DNA from: Chloroflexota bacterium
GTDB taxonomy: Bacteria > Chloroflexota > Dormibacteria > Dormibacterales > Dormibacteraceae
DNA length: 64,000 nucleotides
Assembly (NCBI GenBank): GCA_005882115.1
Contig: VBEG01000024.1
Span: 1-64,000 of the forward strand
Direction of reading: 5' to 3'
In this document: piece after piece, positions 1 through 8,834 of the stretch
How positions within the stretch are numbered: the first letter of the stretch is position 1
Layout of the letters: each line of letters begins with the position of its first letter
Translations under genes and position numbers: made by a program
The notes under the pieces: generated by a model
Seen by the model: the letters and a program-made list of their open reading frames with translations, nothing else
The model's database searches: none
What the model was told of the DNA's origin: nothing

Positions 1-228
1 CATCTGGTCCCAGTCCTTCTTGTCGGTCTCATACGTCGTGGGGTCGCTCTGCTGCTCAGCCTTGAGGTAGTCGTCCCACGAGCCGCTCTCGGGGCATTTG
101 GTCATGCCAGAGAAATCCGAGTCGTTGCCCGCAATGCTCTGGGCGGATGGAGATGTGGACTGGGCCGGCCCTGGGGCCGCACACGCAGCGAGGATGAAAA
201 CCGAAGCGAGCAAGAGGACCCGTGTCAC
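1..228 (-). CDS. small secreted lipoprotein, partial at window edge
   Basis: A GTG-initiated frame of 76 codons runs off the left edge. Its N-terminus has a short basic start (MTR), a hydrophobic stretch (VLLLASVFI) and a lipobox LAAC at residues 13-16, so it is very likely lipidated on Cys16. The rest is polar and Ser/Pro/Asp rich (for example CPESGSWDDY) and matches no family I recognise. The GTG lies directly after the stop of the LarA-like gene, with GAGG about ten bases upstream, so it is probably the distal gene of that operon. Function unknown. Confidence 0.6.
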   Translation of the reverse strand, partial: MTRVLLLASVFILAACAAPGPAQSTSPSAQSIAGNDSDFSGMTKCPESGSWDDYLKAEQQSDPTTYETDKKDWDQM

Positions 229-1806
229 CTAGTCGACCTCGCAAAGCATGATCGGCGGCATCCGGAGGTGCGTCACCGTGGGGTAACGGCCGACGGTTTG
301 CTCCGCCATCTCGAACGCGTCCTCCAACGTGGTGGCGCACTTGAAGCCGAGGCGATGGACGACGTCGCGGTCGGCGCCGACGAAGATGACATCGCCCGCG
401 TGGTCCATCGCGTGGGCTGCCCAAATCCAGGCATAGTGAGGATGGATGCCGTGGTAGGCGTGTGATTTTCGGTAGAGCTGCCGGAACCATGGGTCCTCGG
501 CGAACCGCATCTCGTACTTTTTCTCGATCTCGACTGGGTCGGTGGTGTCGGCCAGGACCTCGTCGTAGTAGTCGATGTAGCTCGGGTGCTGGACCGCGTC
601 GAACTCGTAGCGGCAGGGGTGAGTGAGGATCAGCACGCCGCCTTTTCGCAGCACGGGCTTGTTGCGGTAGAAGTTGAAGAGATACCCGAGGCCCATGCAC
701 ACGACGAGGATCGGGTTCATCGCCGAGTTGACGTTGTAGGGCCCGAGGTATGGCACCCCAAGGGTCACGATGTCGGTCTGGCCCTCGACGGTTACCGTCA
801 GTTGCTTGCGCACTGCGTCCAGCGTCTTGTCATGCACGGCGTCGACCTGCCCGGCCTGTACTGAGGTGAGTCCGTAAGGCGCGCGCATTGCGTGAAAGAC
901 GTTGCGCTTGAATGCGGCCGGCGCGAGGTCAGTCATCTGCTTGGTGGCGAGGAACATCGCCTGGTCCTGAGGGGTCCAATCGGTCTCGCGCTTCTGCATG
1001 AAGTTGGCGATCGCGGGAAACGCGTGGTTGTTCACCGTCATCTCGATGTGGAAGACCCGTACGGTGTCTTCGATGATCTGGCCCTGGCGGATGCATGAAT
1101 GATGCAGCGCCGAATCGGGCGGATTCATATAAGAGCGCGAGGCAAGCAACGTCTTGGCGTTGTGATGCGCGCGGATGCTGCGGAACGAGGCGAGCCCGGT
1201 CGACATCGACTTGTGCCCGCCGTCCATCGGCACCAGGGTGAGGTTGATGTAAACGACCAGGTCCGACTCCGCAGCGCGGCGGTTGAGCGTGACCTCCTCA
1301 CCTTCCGCCGTCTTGCCGATGTAGACGTTGTTCTCGGTGTCCTCGCCGTCGTGCTGATAGAGACGATCCGGGTGGAACGTGCTGAAAATGCGCTCGCCGA
1401 CGATGTGGCGCAGCTCGTCTTCCGTCATCCGCCGGTGGAGACCTAGCGCGGCGATGATGTGCAGGTCATCGATGCCGGCCTCCGCCGCCATATCGATGAC
1501 CTCCTCCATCACCAGCTGGCGTACGTCAGGCGCCGCCATCGGAGGCAGAGGCAGCGAAAGGTCGTCGAACGCGATCGTGAGCTTCATGCCGCGCCGCAGG
1601 AGTGACTTCAGCGGATCGTCCTCGAGAGGTTTGGCCAGCGCGCGCTTGATCGCGCGCTCGGGGTGCGCGATCGGCTCGAGCGGGTCGGGCGGATAGACGA
1701 TGCGCGACCCGAACGGCATCTTTTCCAGCCGGATTCCTTCGCCGAAGTGAAAGAGCACCGGCGGCGTGTTGCGGTCGACTTCGATGACTGCGCCAGGGCG
1801 GGGCAT
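229..1806 (-). CDS. LarA-like nickel-dependent racemase/epimerase family protein (DUF2088)
   Basis: A 525-residue protein resembling the LarA family, which includes the nickel-pincer lactate racemase. The N-terminal part shows the family pattern of a substrate domain (AFDDLSLPLPPM near residue 77, then LHRRMTEDELRHIVG near 125). A later His-rich stretch (RAHHNAKTLL, ALHHSCIRQG) and a C-terminal Rossmann-like half follow. Family members racemise or epimerise 2-hydroxy acids, and the substrate cannot be told from sequence. It is somewhat longer than lactate racemase (about 420 residues). It directly abuts a zinc-type alcohol dehydrogenase upstream, which suggests a shared hydroxy-acid or sugar-acid route. 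The accessory genes larB, larC and larE are not in the window. Confidence 0.7.
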   Translation of the reverse strand: MPRPGAVIEVDRNTPPVLFHFGEGIRLEKMPFGSRIVYPPDPLEPIAHPERAIKRALAKPLEDDPLKSLLRRGMKLTIAFDDLSLPLPPMAAPDVRQLVMEEVIDMAAEAGIDDLHIIAALGLHRRMTEDELRHIVGERIFSTFHPDRLYQHDGEDTENNVYIGKTAEGEEVTLNRRAAESDLVVYINLTLVPMDGGHKSMSTGLASFRSIRAHHNAKTLLASRSYMNPPDSALHHSCIRQGQIIEDTVRVFHIEMTVNNHAFPAIANFMQKRETDWTPQDQAMFLATKQMTDLAPAAFKRNVFHAMRAPYGLTSVQAGQVDAVHDKTLDAVRKQLTVTVEGQTDIVTLGVPYLGPYNVNSAMNPILVVCMGLGYLFNFYRNKPVLRKGGVLILTHPCRYEFDAVQHPSYIDYYDEVLADTTDPVEIEKKYEMRFAEDPWFRQLYRKSHAYHGIHPHYAWIWAAHAMDHAGDVIFVGADRDVVHRLGFKCATTLEDAFEMAEQTVGRYPTVTHLRMPPIMLCEVD

Positions 1807-2988
1807 CTAGGCCCTCAATCGTCGCAGATCAAACGCGACCTTCACGGCCCCCAGGCGCCCCGCGCTCATCGCGTAGGCGATCGCGTCGCGGTATTCGCCG
1901 AGGCCGAACAACGGACCGGTGAGCTCGTCGAGATTCAGCTCGGGCGCGGCCTCGAGCGCAAGATCGAAGGTCTTGCGGCCTTTGCGTTTCGGCTCGTTCC
2001 CATAGGCGTATGCGCCCATCACGGTCAGCTCGCGCTGCCAGATCGGCGCCCAGTCGACCTTCTCCTCGCCCGGCATCCCGACAGCAACGACCGTGCCGCC
2101 TTCGCGCGTGAAGCGGACCGCGTCGTTGAGACTGTCAGCGCGACCTACGCACTCGAAGGTGACGTCGGCACCGCCCAGGAGCAACGACTTGCTCATCGAA
2201 TCGAGCCTCCGGGCGCCGGTTGCAAACCGAATGCGCTGAAAAACGTCGGCCGGCGCGACGACCTGGTCCGCGCCGAGCATGCTTGCGAGGTCGCGCTGCG
2301 TCGGATGCTTGGCGATCGCGATCAACCGCCTCGGCGGCGTGAACGCCTTCACCGCTGCGATGGTCAGCAACCCGATGGTTCCGGCGCCCGAAACAACCAC
2401 GATGTCGTCCTTGGTGGCGCCGCCACGCAACACGGCGTGGATGCAGCACGCGAGCGGCTCGACCAGCACCGCGGCCTCGTCGGACAGCTTGTCGGGAACG
2501 GCGTGGATCTGGGAGGGATGAGCGACCAGCACCTCTCCCCAACCTCCGCCGGTGTCGGCGCAGTAGCCGGTCTGCAGTCCGACCTCGATCGGGCCGTCGG
2601 TCACGTTGTAGCACAGCCCGGGCCGGCCCTCGGCGCAGCGCGGACACGGCGGATCGATGCCGCGCACGACACACCCGAGGGCGGGTTCGACCACGACGCG
2701 CGAACCGTCGTCGAGCACGCCAACGACCTCATGTCCTGGCACGAACGGGTAGCTCGTCAGCGGGTCGAGGTAAAGCGAGATGTGGCCGCTGATCGCCGCC
2801 AGGTCGGAACCGCAGATGCCGGCAAGGTTCGGCATCACGCGAAGCCAGTCGCGCGCCGGCAGCGTGGGCTCTGGCACGTCGCCAAGCTTGAGCATCGACA
2901 GCGCGCTGGTCGCGACGTCGGGCCGGCCACCCGCGGCCTTGACGACCGCGAAGGCGGGGATTGAGCGGACGTAGGTGATCGCTAGCAA
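1807..2988 (-). CDS. zinc-dependent medium-chain alcohol dehydrogenase (threonine/sorbitol dehydrogenase-like)
   Basis: A 393-residue MDR-superfamily oxidoreductase. The catalytic zinc site is visible as CGSDL and GHEVVG in the N-terminal half. A Cys cluster typical of the structural zinc lobe follows (PPCPRCAEGRPGLC). The Rossmann NAD(P) motif is SGAGTIGLL. The reaction is probably alcohol to ketone or aldehyde. The start is TTG at 2988, and no better start precedes the conserved region. The stop abuts the LarA-like gene, so the two are almost certainly co-transcribed. The region around residue 290 is shorter than in threonine dehydrogenase, so the substrate is open. Confidence 0.78.
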   Translation of the reverse strand: MLAITYVRSIPAFAVVKAAGGRPDVATSALSMLKLGDVPEPTLPARDWLRVMPNLAGICGSDLAAISGHISLYLDPLTSYPFVPGHEVVGVLDDGSRVVVEPALGCVVRGIDPPCPRCAEGRPGLCYNVTDGPIEVGLQTGYCADTGGGWGEVLVAHPSQIHAVPDKLSDEAAVLVEPLACCIHAVLRGGATKDDIVVVSGAGTIGLLTIAAVKAFTPPRRLIAIAKHPTQRDLASMLGADQVVAPADVFQRIRFATGARRLDSMSKSLLLGGADVTFECVGRADSLNDAVRFTREGGTVVAVGMPGEEKVDWAPIWQRELTVMGAYAYGNEPKRKGRKTFDLALEAAPELNLDELTGPLFGLGEYRDAIAYAMSAGRLGAVKVAFDLRRLRA

Positions 2989-3005
2989 CTACGCCCCCAC
3001 CCGGC

Positions 3006-3085
3006 GGCCCCATCCCCGACCTCCGGTCGGTACTTCCCTATGAATGGGGGAGAGTTCGCCGACCTCCCCAGCAGGTGGGGAGGTC
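3006..3085. repeat. dispersed double-hairpin intergenic repeat (copy a)
   Basis: The gap between the dehydrogenase and the acyl-CoA reductase holds two inverted repeats. One is CCGACC-TCC-GGTCGG. The other is a perfect 10-bp stem at 3061-3085 (GACCTCCCCA / TGGGGAGGTC, loop GCAGG). Similar hairpins with the same GGGG/CCCC core occur at about 22523, 23029, 26656, 51076 and 60743. It may act as a terminator or transcript stabiliser, since it lies within a minus-strand gene string. Confidence 0.6.
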
Positions 3086-3098
3086 AAGTTTGCGAATC

Positions 3099-5459
3099 TC
3101 ATCGCCTGACTGCTTCCCTGTATTCGGGGGAGCGCGGATCGGGCATCGGCAGGCGCCAGTTGCCCGGCGCCATCCGCCACCGTTCGACCCGCCAGCCACG
3201 CTGGCCGGCGACCTGGGACAGGCGCGCGTCGGGGTTGACGGCGACCGGCGTGCCGACAAGCTCGAGCATCGGCAGGTCGGAAAGCGAGTCCGCGTAGGCA
3301 AAGCTCTCCGCGAGCACGACTCCGTTTCGCCCCGCGTACTCCTCGAGTAGCGCGGAGCGAGCCTCGCCCGCGGGCGGCGGCGACTGGAGATCGCCGGTCA
3401 GTCGCCCATCTTTGATCAGCAGGTGAGCGCAATCGACCTCGACGTCGAGCAGCTCCGCGAGCGGCTCGACCACAACATCCAGCGCACCGGTCAACAGCAG
3501 AACGCGATGACCCGCGCGCTTGTGCTCGCGGATACGGCGCATCCCGGCCGGGTAGATGCGGCGCAGCGTCACCGCGTCGAGCGCCTCCCGCCCCAGCCGC
3601 TTCATCACCTCGGGGTCGAGGCCGTCGTACTCGCGATAGAAGCTGCGCTGAAACTCGGCGCGCGACCTGCGCTCGAGGTAGAGCCATCGTGGCCCCTTGC
3701 GGAGGATGTCCACCATGAACGCCGGCCACTCCTCGAGCGGTTGGGCGCGCAAGCGCATCCACAAGAAGTACTCGACAACGTTGGTCTCCACGAGCGTGCC
3801 ATCGACGTCGAACACTGCCAGCACGTCGCCGCGTCCGGCGCGCCGCTCGATCGCCGACCGCACCGAGCTGGCTTCCGCCTTCGGCGCCGTGCTGCCGCTG
3901 GGCTGCTGGCCTCTGCGGGCGGCCGTCTCCGCCCGCGACATGCGGACGACGGTCGGAAAGTGGACGTCCTGGAAGTAGTGCGTCCAGTCGTACAGCGCGG
4001 GATCGAATGGGAACGTCTTGCGCTCCGCCGCCGGCGTCGTCTCCCACAGGGCGGTGACGTTGCGCGTGTCGAAGATGCAGTCGACCTCCGTGTACACGCC
4101 GTAGAGCTGGATGAGGTTGACGCCGCGCTCGAGCCGCTCGCGTTCCGCGTTGAGGTCGTCCGACACCTCGGCGATGCTCGCGCCGAGAGGCAGCCGCTCG
4201 ACGAACCACTGCGCCGCCTCGACCACTCGCAGCGCCGTGCGCGCTCGCGTCGCCATCTCCTGGCGAGTTGGATACGTCCACGAAGGCGTACCGATCGCTT
4301 GCCCGTAGCGGTCGCGCAGCGGATGCTCGGTGAAGTAGGTGCGGGCCTCGTCGACAATGCGGCGGAAGCGAAGCGGATTCCGACTGCCCGAGGCCGCGTG
4401 ATAAACGCGTGGCTTTGCGTCTGGCGGTGGATTCGCGGCCACCGCAAGCACCGTGTTGACCACGAAGTCGGCCGGGATGACGTCGAGCAGCGAGTCCGGG
4501 AGGCCTGAGAAATCACGAAGGATGTTGCGCCCGAATGCAAGAATCAGCGGCTCCGCCATCCGGAATCCCTCGAGCCAGCCCGCAAACGGCTCGGCCAGCG
4601 CGCTCTCGATGATCGACGGCCGGACGATCGACAGCGGGATGTCACCGTGAAGCTCTACGACCGCATGCTCGGCCATCGCCTTCGTGAACGAGTAGATGTC
4701 CGAGAAGCCCATCGAGTTCGCGTGGACGCGGCCACGCTCGACGAGGCGATCTTTCACCCAACGATCGCGCAGGCGCTCTGTCGCTCGCGCTACCGCGGGC
4801 GTGCCCGCCGGCCCCATTCGCGACGTCGCCTCCCGCCGAAGCCGGTGCAAGACCTCGGGCTTGCGCGATTCCTCCTCCACTGGCCCGCGCAGGCTTGACA
4901 GGACCTGAGCCTCGTGTCGCCAGTTGAGGCCAGGGTCGAGCGGTGACTCTTCGCGGACGACGCCGCGCAGCATCCCACCCACGAACGCGGTCGACACGTG
5001 CACGAGGTGAGGGCGGGCGCCGCTGGCCTTCAGCGTTTCGACCAGGCGCGCCGCGCCGAGCAGGTTGGTCTGCGCCGAGAGATCTGCGGGATTGTCGAAC
5101 TCGACGGCCGCCGCGGAGTGGATGACGACGTCGCAGGCGCGAATCTGATCGCGAGCCTCGTCCGTGAGACCAAGGCCGTCGCGGCCGAGGTCGATCTCGA
5201 TCACATCAAGCTTCTGCGCCGCGAGCTTGGCGAAGGCGTCTTCGCCCAGCTCTTCCTTCAGCCGCCTGAACGCGGGGCTCGAGAGAACCTCGCGTTCGAG
5301 GCGCTCGGAGGCCGGTCGCCGCGCGCTCGAGCGAATGGCGAGGTGGATGCGGGCGATCTCAGGGACCGACCGCAGGCACTTCTCGACGATCGACTTGCCG
5401 AGGAAGCCGGTGCTGCCGGTGACCAGGATGGTCTTGCCCTTGAGCGCCTCGGCGATCAC
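3099..5459 (-). CDS. fatty acyl-CoA reductase fused to HAD-IB phosphatase
   Basis: About 786 residues from a GTG start at 5459. The open frame runs further upstream but overlaps the peptidase gene there. Residues about 8-400 form an extended SDR/male-sterility-type domain: nucleotide motif TGSTGFLGK at 14-22 and catalytic YSFTK near 255. This matches fatty acyl-CoA reductases, which reduce acyl-CoA to aldehyde or alcohol with NADPH. A FAR C-terminal segment follows. Residues about 545-786 form a HAD-IB domain (DVDGTLVE nucleophile motif, LLTGALD, and YADSLSDLP for the metal acidic residues). The HAD part resembles phosphoserine-phosphatase-like domains often linked to lipid acyltransferases. 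A role in wax, alcohol or ether-lipid synthesis is inferred. Confidence 0.8.
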   Translation of the reverse strand: MIAEALKGKTILVTGSTGFLGKSIVEKCLRSVPEIARIHLAIRSSARRPASERLEREVLSSPAFRRLKEELGEDAFAKLAAQKLDVIEIDLGRDGLGLTDEARDQIRACDVVIHSAAAVEFDNPADLSAQTNLLGAARLVETLKASGARPHLVHVSTAFVGGMLRGVVREESPLDPGLNWRHEAQVLSSLRGPVEEESRKPEVLHRLRREATSRMGPAGTPAVARATERLRDRWVKDRLVERGRVHANSMGFSDIYSFTKAMAEHAVVELHGDIPLSIVRPSIIESALAEPFAGWLEGFRMAEPLILAFGRNILRDFSGLPDSLLDVIPADFVVNTVLAVAANPPPDAKPRVYHAASGSRNPLRFRRIVDEARTYFTEHPLRDRYGQAIGTPSWTYPTRQEMATRARTALRVVEAAQWFVERLPLGASIAEVSDDLNAERERLERGVNLIQLYGVYTEVDCIFDTRNVTALWETTPAAERKTFPFDPALYDWTHYFQDVHFPTVVRMSRAETAARRGQQPSGSTAPKAEASSVRSAIERRAGRGDVLAVFDVDGTLVETNVVEYFLWMRLRAQPLEEWPAFMVDILRKGPRWLYLERRSRAEFQRSFYREYDGLDPEVMKRLGREALDAVTLRRIYPAGMRRIREHKRAGHRVLLLTGALDVVVEPLAELLDVEVDCAHLLIKDGRLTGDLQSPPPAGEARSALLEEYAGRNGVVLAESFAYADSLSDLPMLELVGTPVAVNPDARLSQVAGQRGWRVERWRMAPGNWRLPMPDPRSPEYREAVRR

Positions 5460-5482
5460 CGAGTGGAGTCTAGCCGGAGGTC

Positions 5483-6601
5483 TTAGTTGGCTTCCCCGTG
5501 GACCAGATGGGGCACCAAGATCACGTCCGAGCCGCCGCCGCCCGTCCAGCCCAGGCTGGAAGTCGCGCTTGCCCAGAACCAGTAGGTCTGACCGACCTTG
5601 CCCTGGAACGTCGCGGAGCTGTTGCCCTGGCTGCTGCGCCAGCTGTGCTGGACGCCGTCCTCGGTGACGAAGTAGACGGTGAAGCGGGCGCTGGCAGGGC
5701 TCTTCCAGACGACGTGAATCGTCGATGGATTGTCCGGCGTCGAGGTGGCGGTGAGCGTGACGGTCGGCATCGGGATCGATGCGAACCGCGGCGAGCCACC
5801 GATCCACAGGTCGCCCAGGTCCCTGCTGTACGGATCGGCGCCACCGCCCGACCAGCCATAAGGGTCGACCGGGCCACCGCCGTTCAGGCGGTAGACTCCG
5901 AAGTGCAGGTGCGGGCCCGTTGCCGTCCCCGTGCTGCCGGAGATCCCGATGACCTGGCCGCGCGAGACGTACTGGCCCTTGGCCACGCCGATGTGCGACA
6001 AGTGGCCGTAAAAGGTCACGAGGCCATTGCCGTGGTCGATCTCCACCGTCTGCCCGCTCAAACAGGTGTGGCAGCCGGGCACGAGCCAGTTCGCCAGGAT
6101 GACCCGACCCGGCGCCGCGGCGGCGACCGGCTCGTAGTAGAGGCCGTAGTCGTAGCCATCGTGGCCGGAGTAGTAGAGGTAGTCCTGCAGGCCGGGAGTC
6201 TGTGCGTAGCCGGCGCCAAATCCGGGATCGGGTCCACCGACCCTGGCCGAGGCGACTACGCCGTCGTAGCGGCAGATCCGTCCGCTGACGTTGTAGTTGG
6301 GCCCACAGTGGTCGAAGATCGAGGTGATGTAGTGGGCCCCCATGAACGGAAGCGTCATGAATGCGCCCGGAGAAGCCGCCTCGTGGACATTGCCGGTCCC
6401 TTCCTCGAGTGGGCCATAGCTGATCTGATTCGGGTACGACCAACGCTCGTATTTGCCGGGCGCATGACCGGGAGGCAGCGCCGAGTGTGCCTGCGCGGGC
6501 AGCGCAAACAAAAGCCCGTGCGCGAACAGCGCAAAGGAAAGCAAAGTCGCAAGGGAGACAAGAAAAGCAAAAACCCGCATAGCCTTGAGAACGGAGATCA
6601 T
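5483..6601 (-). CDS. secreted M23-family metallopeptidase (LytM-like)
   Basis: A 372-residue protein from ATG 6601 (ATG 6580 is an alternative). It has a long signal peptide ending near ALPAQAHS, so it is exported. The peptidase M23 core carries the zinc ligands: GHDGYDYG near residue 147 (HxxxD) and GPHLHFG near 233 (HxH). SGHDG, YGHLSHIG and SGSTGTATG also match the family. Such enzymes cleave peptide cross-links in peptidoglycan. A C-terminal beta-rich extension of about 110 residues (PTVTLTATSTPDNPS onward) looks like a fibronectin/Ig-type module. The gene lies 23 bases upstream of the reductase-HAD gene and is divergent from the next dehydrogenase. Confidence 0.85.
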   Translation of the reverse strand: MISVLKAMRVFAFLVSLATLLSFALFAHGLLFALPAQAHSALPPGHAPGKYERWSYPNQISYGPLEEGTGNVHEAASPGAFMTLPFMGAHYITSIFDHCGPNYNVSGRICRYDGVVASARVGGPDPGFGAGYAQTPGLQDYLYYSGHDGYDYGLYYEPVAAAAPGRVILANWLVPGCHTCLSGQTVEIDHGNGLVTFYGHLSHIGVAKGQYVSRGQVIGISGSTGTATGPHLHFGVYRLNGGGPVDPYGWSGGGADPYSRDLGDLWIGGSPRFASIPMPTVTLTATSTPDNPSTIHVVWKSPASARFTVYFVTEDGVQHSWRSSQGNSSATFQGKVGQTYWFWASATSSLGWTGGGGSDVILVPHLVHGEAN

Positions 6602-6643
6602 CACCGTAGGTTTATTGCCCCAACGACCTGCCCTAGTTTTGGT

Positions 6644-6649
6644 TAAGTT
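6644..6649 (+). promoter_or_regulatory. possible -10 element of a leaderless transcript
   Basis: TAAGTT fits the TANNNT pattern and ends six bases before the ATG at 6656. No ribosome-binding purine run lies upstream of that ATG. The spacing is what a leaderless mRNA would need. This is inference from spacing only. Confidence 0.3.
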
Positions 6650-6655
6650 TCGCAA

Positions 6656-7705
6656 ATGACCCCTTCCCGAGCAACCGAGACCGCCGTTTTGAGCCAGGGT
6701 CGGGCCGCCGTGTTCGAAGAGCCGATCGGCCCAGCTGGGGTGCGAGTTCGGGAGCGGCCCAGAACCGAACCGGCGCCAGGTGCCGTGGCGATCGAGATGC
6801 GTGGTGCCTCGATCAACCATCTCGACCTTTTCATGGCGCATGGCGCGCAGCGCGTGACCCCGCCTCAGGTCATCGCCGCCGACGGCGCGGGCGTCATCCA
6901 CGCGTCCAGCGACCCGTCGTGGCGGCCAGGGGCCGAAGTGGTCGTCTACCCCGTGTTATGCGATTGGGAGTGCCAGTGGTGCCGCTCGGGTCAGAACGTC
7001 AGGTGCGCAAGATTCGGCGTCATCGGCGAGCACTCCGACGGCACGGCGTGCGAGCTGTTCCACGTCGACGCCCGCAACGTCTTTCGCAAGCCGAAAGGGC
7101 TCTCGTGGGAGGAGGCCGCCGCTTTTCCGCTGACCTTCCTGACCGCCTGGCGGATGCTGACCACGCGGGCGCGGCTGCAGCGTGGAGAGAAGGTCCTCGT
7201 CGTCGGCGCCGGCGCCGGAGTCGCGGTGGCCGCGATCCGGATCGCCAAGCACCTGGGCGCACGCGTCTTCGCGACAAGCCGTTCCGAGGCCAAGCGCAAG
7301 CGAGCGCTGGAGATCGGTGCCGAGGCCGTGTTCGAATCGAGCGACTTCAGCAAGGCGGTGCGTGAGGCAACGAACGGTGGCGTGGACGTCGTCTTCGAGC
7401 ACGTCGGACCCGCGACGCTCGGCGAGTCGATGCGGTCTGTCGTCCTGGGAGGCCGCGTCGTGCTGTGCGGATCGACGTCCGGAGTCAGGGCAGAGATCAC
7501 GATGCCACGTCTTTTTTGGGGCCAGATGGACCTGCTGGGCTCGACGATGGGAAACGTGGGCGAGTTCCAGGCCGTGCTCGATGCGATTGACGAAGGCCTG
7601 CGGCCGGTGGTCGACGAGGTCTATCCGTTGTCTGAGGTGCAGGCCGCGCTCGCGCGACTCGACGCGGCGGAGCAGTTCGGAAAAGTCGTTTTGTCGGTGT
7701 CGTAA
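6656..7705 (+). CDS. zinc-binding dehydrogenase / quinone oxidoreductase-like MDR protein
   Basis: A 349-residue medium-chain dehydrogenase. The N-terminal GroES-like domain contains NHLDLFMAHG. The structural-zinc cysteines are present (LCDWECQWCRSGQNVRC). The Rossmann motif is VVGAGAGVAVAAI, and the conserved GGVDVVFEHVG and GGRVVLCGST blocks follow. The catalytic Cys of classic alcohol dehydrogenases is replaced (NHLD instead of CHTD), which is typical of the quinone-oxidoreductase/enoyl-reductase branch that can retain the structural zinc lobe. It starts a plus-strand pair with mscL, 15 bases apart. Confidence 0.78.
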   Translation: MTPSRATETAVLSQGRAAVFEEPIGPAGVRVRERPRTEPAPGAVAIEMRGASINHLDLFMAHGAQRVTPPQVIAADGAGVIHASSDPSWRPGAEVVVYPVLCDWECQWCRSGQNVRCARFGVIGEHSDGTACELFHVDARNVFRKPKGLSWEEAAAFPLTFLTAWRMLTTRARLQRGEKVLVVGAGAGVAVAAIRIAKHLGARVFATSRSEAKRKRALEIGAEAVFESSDFSKAVREATNGGVDVVFEHVGPATLGESMRSVVLGGRVVLCGSTSGVRAEITMPRLFWGQMDLLGSTMGNVGEFQAVLDAIDEGLRPVVDEVYPLSEVQAALARLDAAEQFGKVVLSVS

Positions 7706-7719
7706 AGGGGAGAAGGACA

Positions 7720-8121
7720 ATGCGCGGCTTCAAGGCGTTTCTGCTCCGCGGCAACGTGGTCGATCTCGCGATCGCCTTCGTGATCGGCGTCGCTTTCAGC
7801 GCTGTCATCACCGCCTTCGTGAAAGACCTGGTGACGCCGCTGATCGCTGCGATAGGCGGCAAGCCCGACCTGGCCAGCCTCTACTTCACGATCAACAACG
7901 CGAGGTTTCTGTACGGCGACTTCATTGACGCGATTCTGGCGTTCCTGATCATCGCCGCGGTCATCTACTTCTTCGTCGTGGTCCCATACGGAGCGCTGCT
8001 CGCGCGCTCGCGTAAGGAACCGCCCGCTGACCCGACGACCAAGAAATGCACTGAGTGCCTCAGCGAGATACCGGTCGGTGCTCGACGGTGCGCCTTCTGT
8101 GCGTCACCGCAGCCGGTCTAG
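7720..8121 (+). CDS. mscL: large-conductance mechanosensitive channel with C-terminal zinc ribbon
   Basis: A 133-residue MscL homologue that opens under membrane tension to release solutes. The N-terminal FLLRGNVVDLAIAFVIG and TM1, then the periplasmic loop and TM2 (DAILAFLIIAAVIYFFVVVP) match the family. The usual C-terminal helix is replaced by a zinc ribbon: Cys110, Cys113, Cys124 and Cys127 as CxxC-x10-CxxC. A strong ribosome-binding site (GGAGAAGG) precedes the ATG. The stop codon shares CTAG with the stop of the convergent regulator gene. The channel assignment is firm; the role of the ribbon is unknown. Confidence 0.9.
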   Translation: MRGFKAFLLRGNVVDLAIAFVIGVAFSAVITAFVKDLVTPLIAAIGGKPDLASLYFTINNARFLYGDFIDAILAFLIIAAVIYFFVVVPYGALLARSRKEPPADPTTKKCTECLSEIPVGARRCAFCASPQPV

Positions 8122-8834
8122 TGTCCTTGGGGTTGCTCCTTCGCCAGCGAGACCGCCCAGATTTTCGATGCGGTCTCGTGACTGAGGGTCACGTCCTTGT
8201 CGGCGACGCGCACGCGAAGCGTCCTGCCGACGTCATCGACCTCGAGGATGCTGACCTCCCGGCCCGGAGTAAGGTCGCGTTGGTCCAGGTATGCGAGTAG
8301 CAGCGGCGCCTCCCGCTCAGCGACTTCGGACACTCGCGTGATCGCAGCTCGGGCACCGGATGGCAGTGAGGAGACCCTCATCTCGCGCGGCGACGCCTCG
8401 GAGTAGCCCGGGATCGGGTTGCCGTGCGGGCATGTGGCCGGCCGGCCGAGCACCTCGTACAACCGCCTCTCGACGATGTCGGACACGGCGTGCTCCAAAC
8501 GCGCCGCCTCGGCGTCGGCTGTCACCCAGTCGAGGCCGAGCCCGTCCGTCAGCCAGCGCTCCATGATCCGGTGGCGACGCACGATCGATTCCGCCGCGCT
8601 CATGCCGGCGGCGGTCAACTCGATCTCCTTACGGCCGTTCATCCGGACCAGACCATCGCGAGTCATCCGGCGGAGGCCTACGGCGACGGTCGGGCGGCTG
8701 ACGCCGAGCCAGTCCGCGAGCCGAGCGCTGCGCAGCGGCTCGTTCTCGGACCACATGTAGTAGATGGCCTCCAGGTAGCGGGAGACCACCTCAGAAGGCC
8801 CGCGAGTTGCGTTGTTAGACTGGACTAACTGCAT
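8118..8834 (-). CDS. DtxR/MntR-family metal-dependent transcriptional regulator
   Basis: A 238-residue repressor-type protein. The N-terminal winged helix reads SRYLEAIYYM, then RLADWLGVSRPTVAVGLRRM as the recognition helix. The dimerisation/metal domain has the family hallmark CPHGNPIPG near residue 137. A C-terminal FeoA/SH3-like domain follows (GREVSILEVDD). Such proteins bind Fe(II) or Mn(II) and repress uptake genes. The gene is divergent from a ZIP metal transporter with about 30 bases between the starts, so the transporter is the obvious target. Iron versus manganese cannot be settled. Confidence 0.87.
   Translation of the reverse strand: MQLVQSNNATRGPSEVVSRYLEAIYYMWSENEPLRSARLADWLGVSRPTVAVGLRRMTRDGLVRMNGRKEIELTAAGMSAAESIVRRHRIMERWLTDGLGLDWVTADAEAARLEHAVSDIVERRLYEVLGRPATCPHGNPIPGYSEASPREMRVSSLPSGARAAITRVSEVAEREAPLLLAYLDQRDLTPGREVSILEVDDVGRTLRVRVADKDVTLSHETASKIWAVSLAKEQPQGH

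Noticed and set aside
1663-2964. 433-codon open frame antisense to the dehydrogenase
   Set aside because: It is a mirror of the conserved MDR gene in GC-rich codons, with Arg/Asp/Val-rich low-complexity content and no family motif.
3423-4508. 361-codon frame antisense to the reductase
   Set aside because: Shadow of the conserved reductase and HAD domains.
5460-6443. N-terminal extension of the reductase-HAD frame
   Set aside because: It overlaps the M23 peptidase, which has a signal peptide and zinc ligands; the extension is Arg/Gly-rich shadow sequence.
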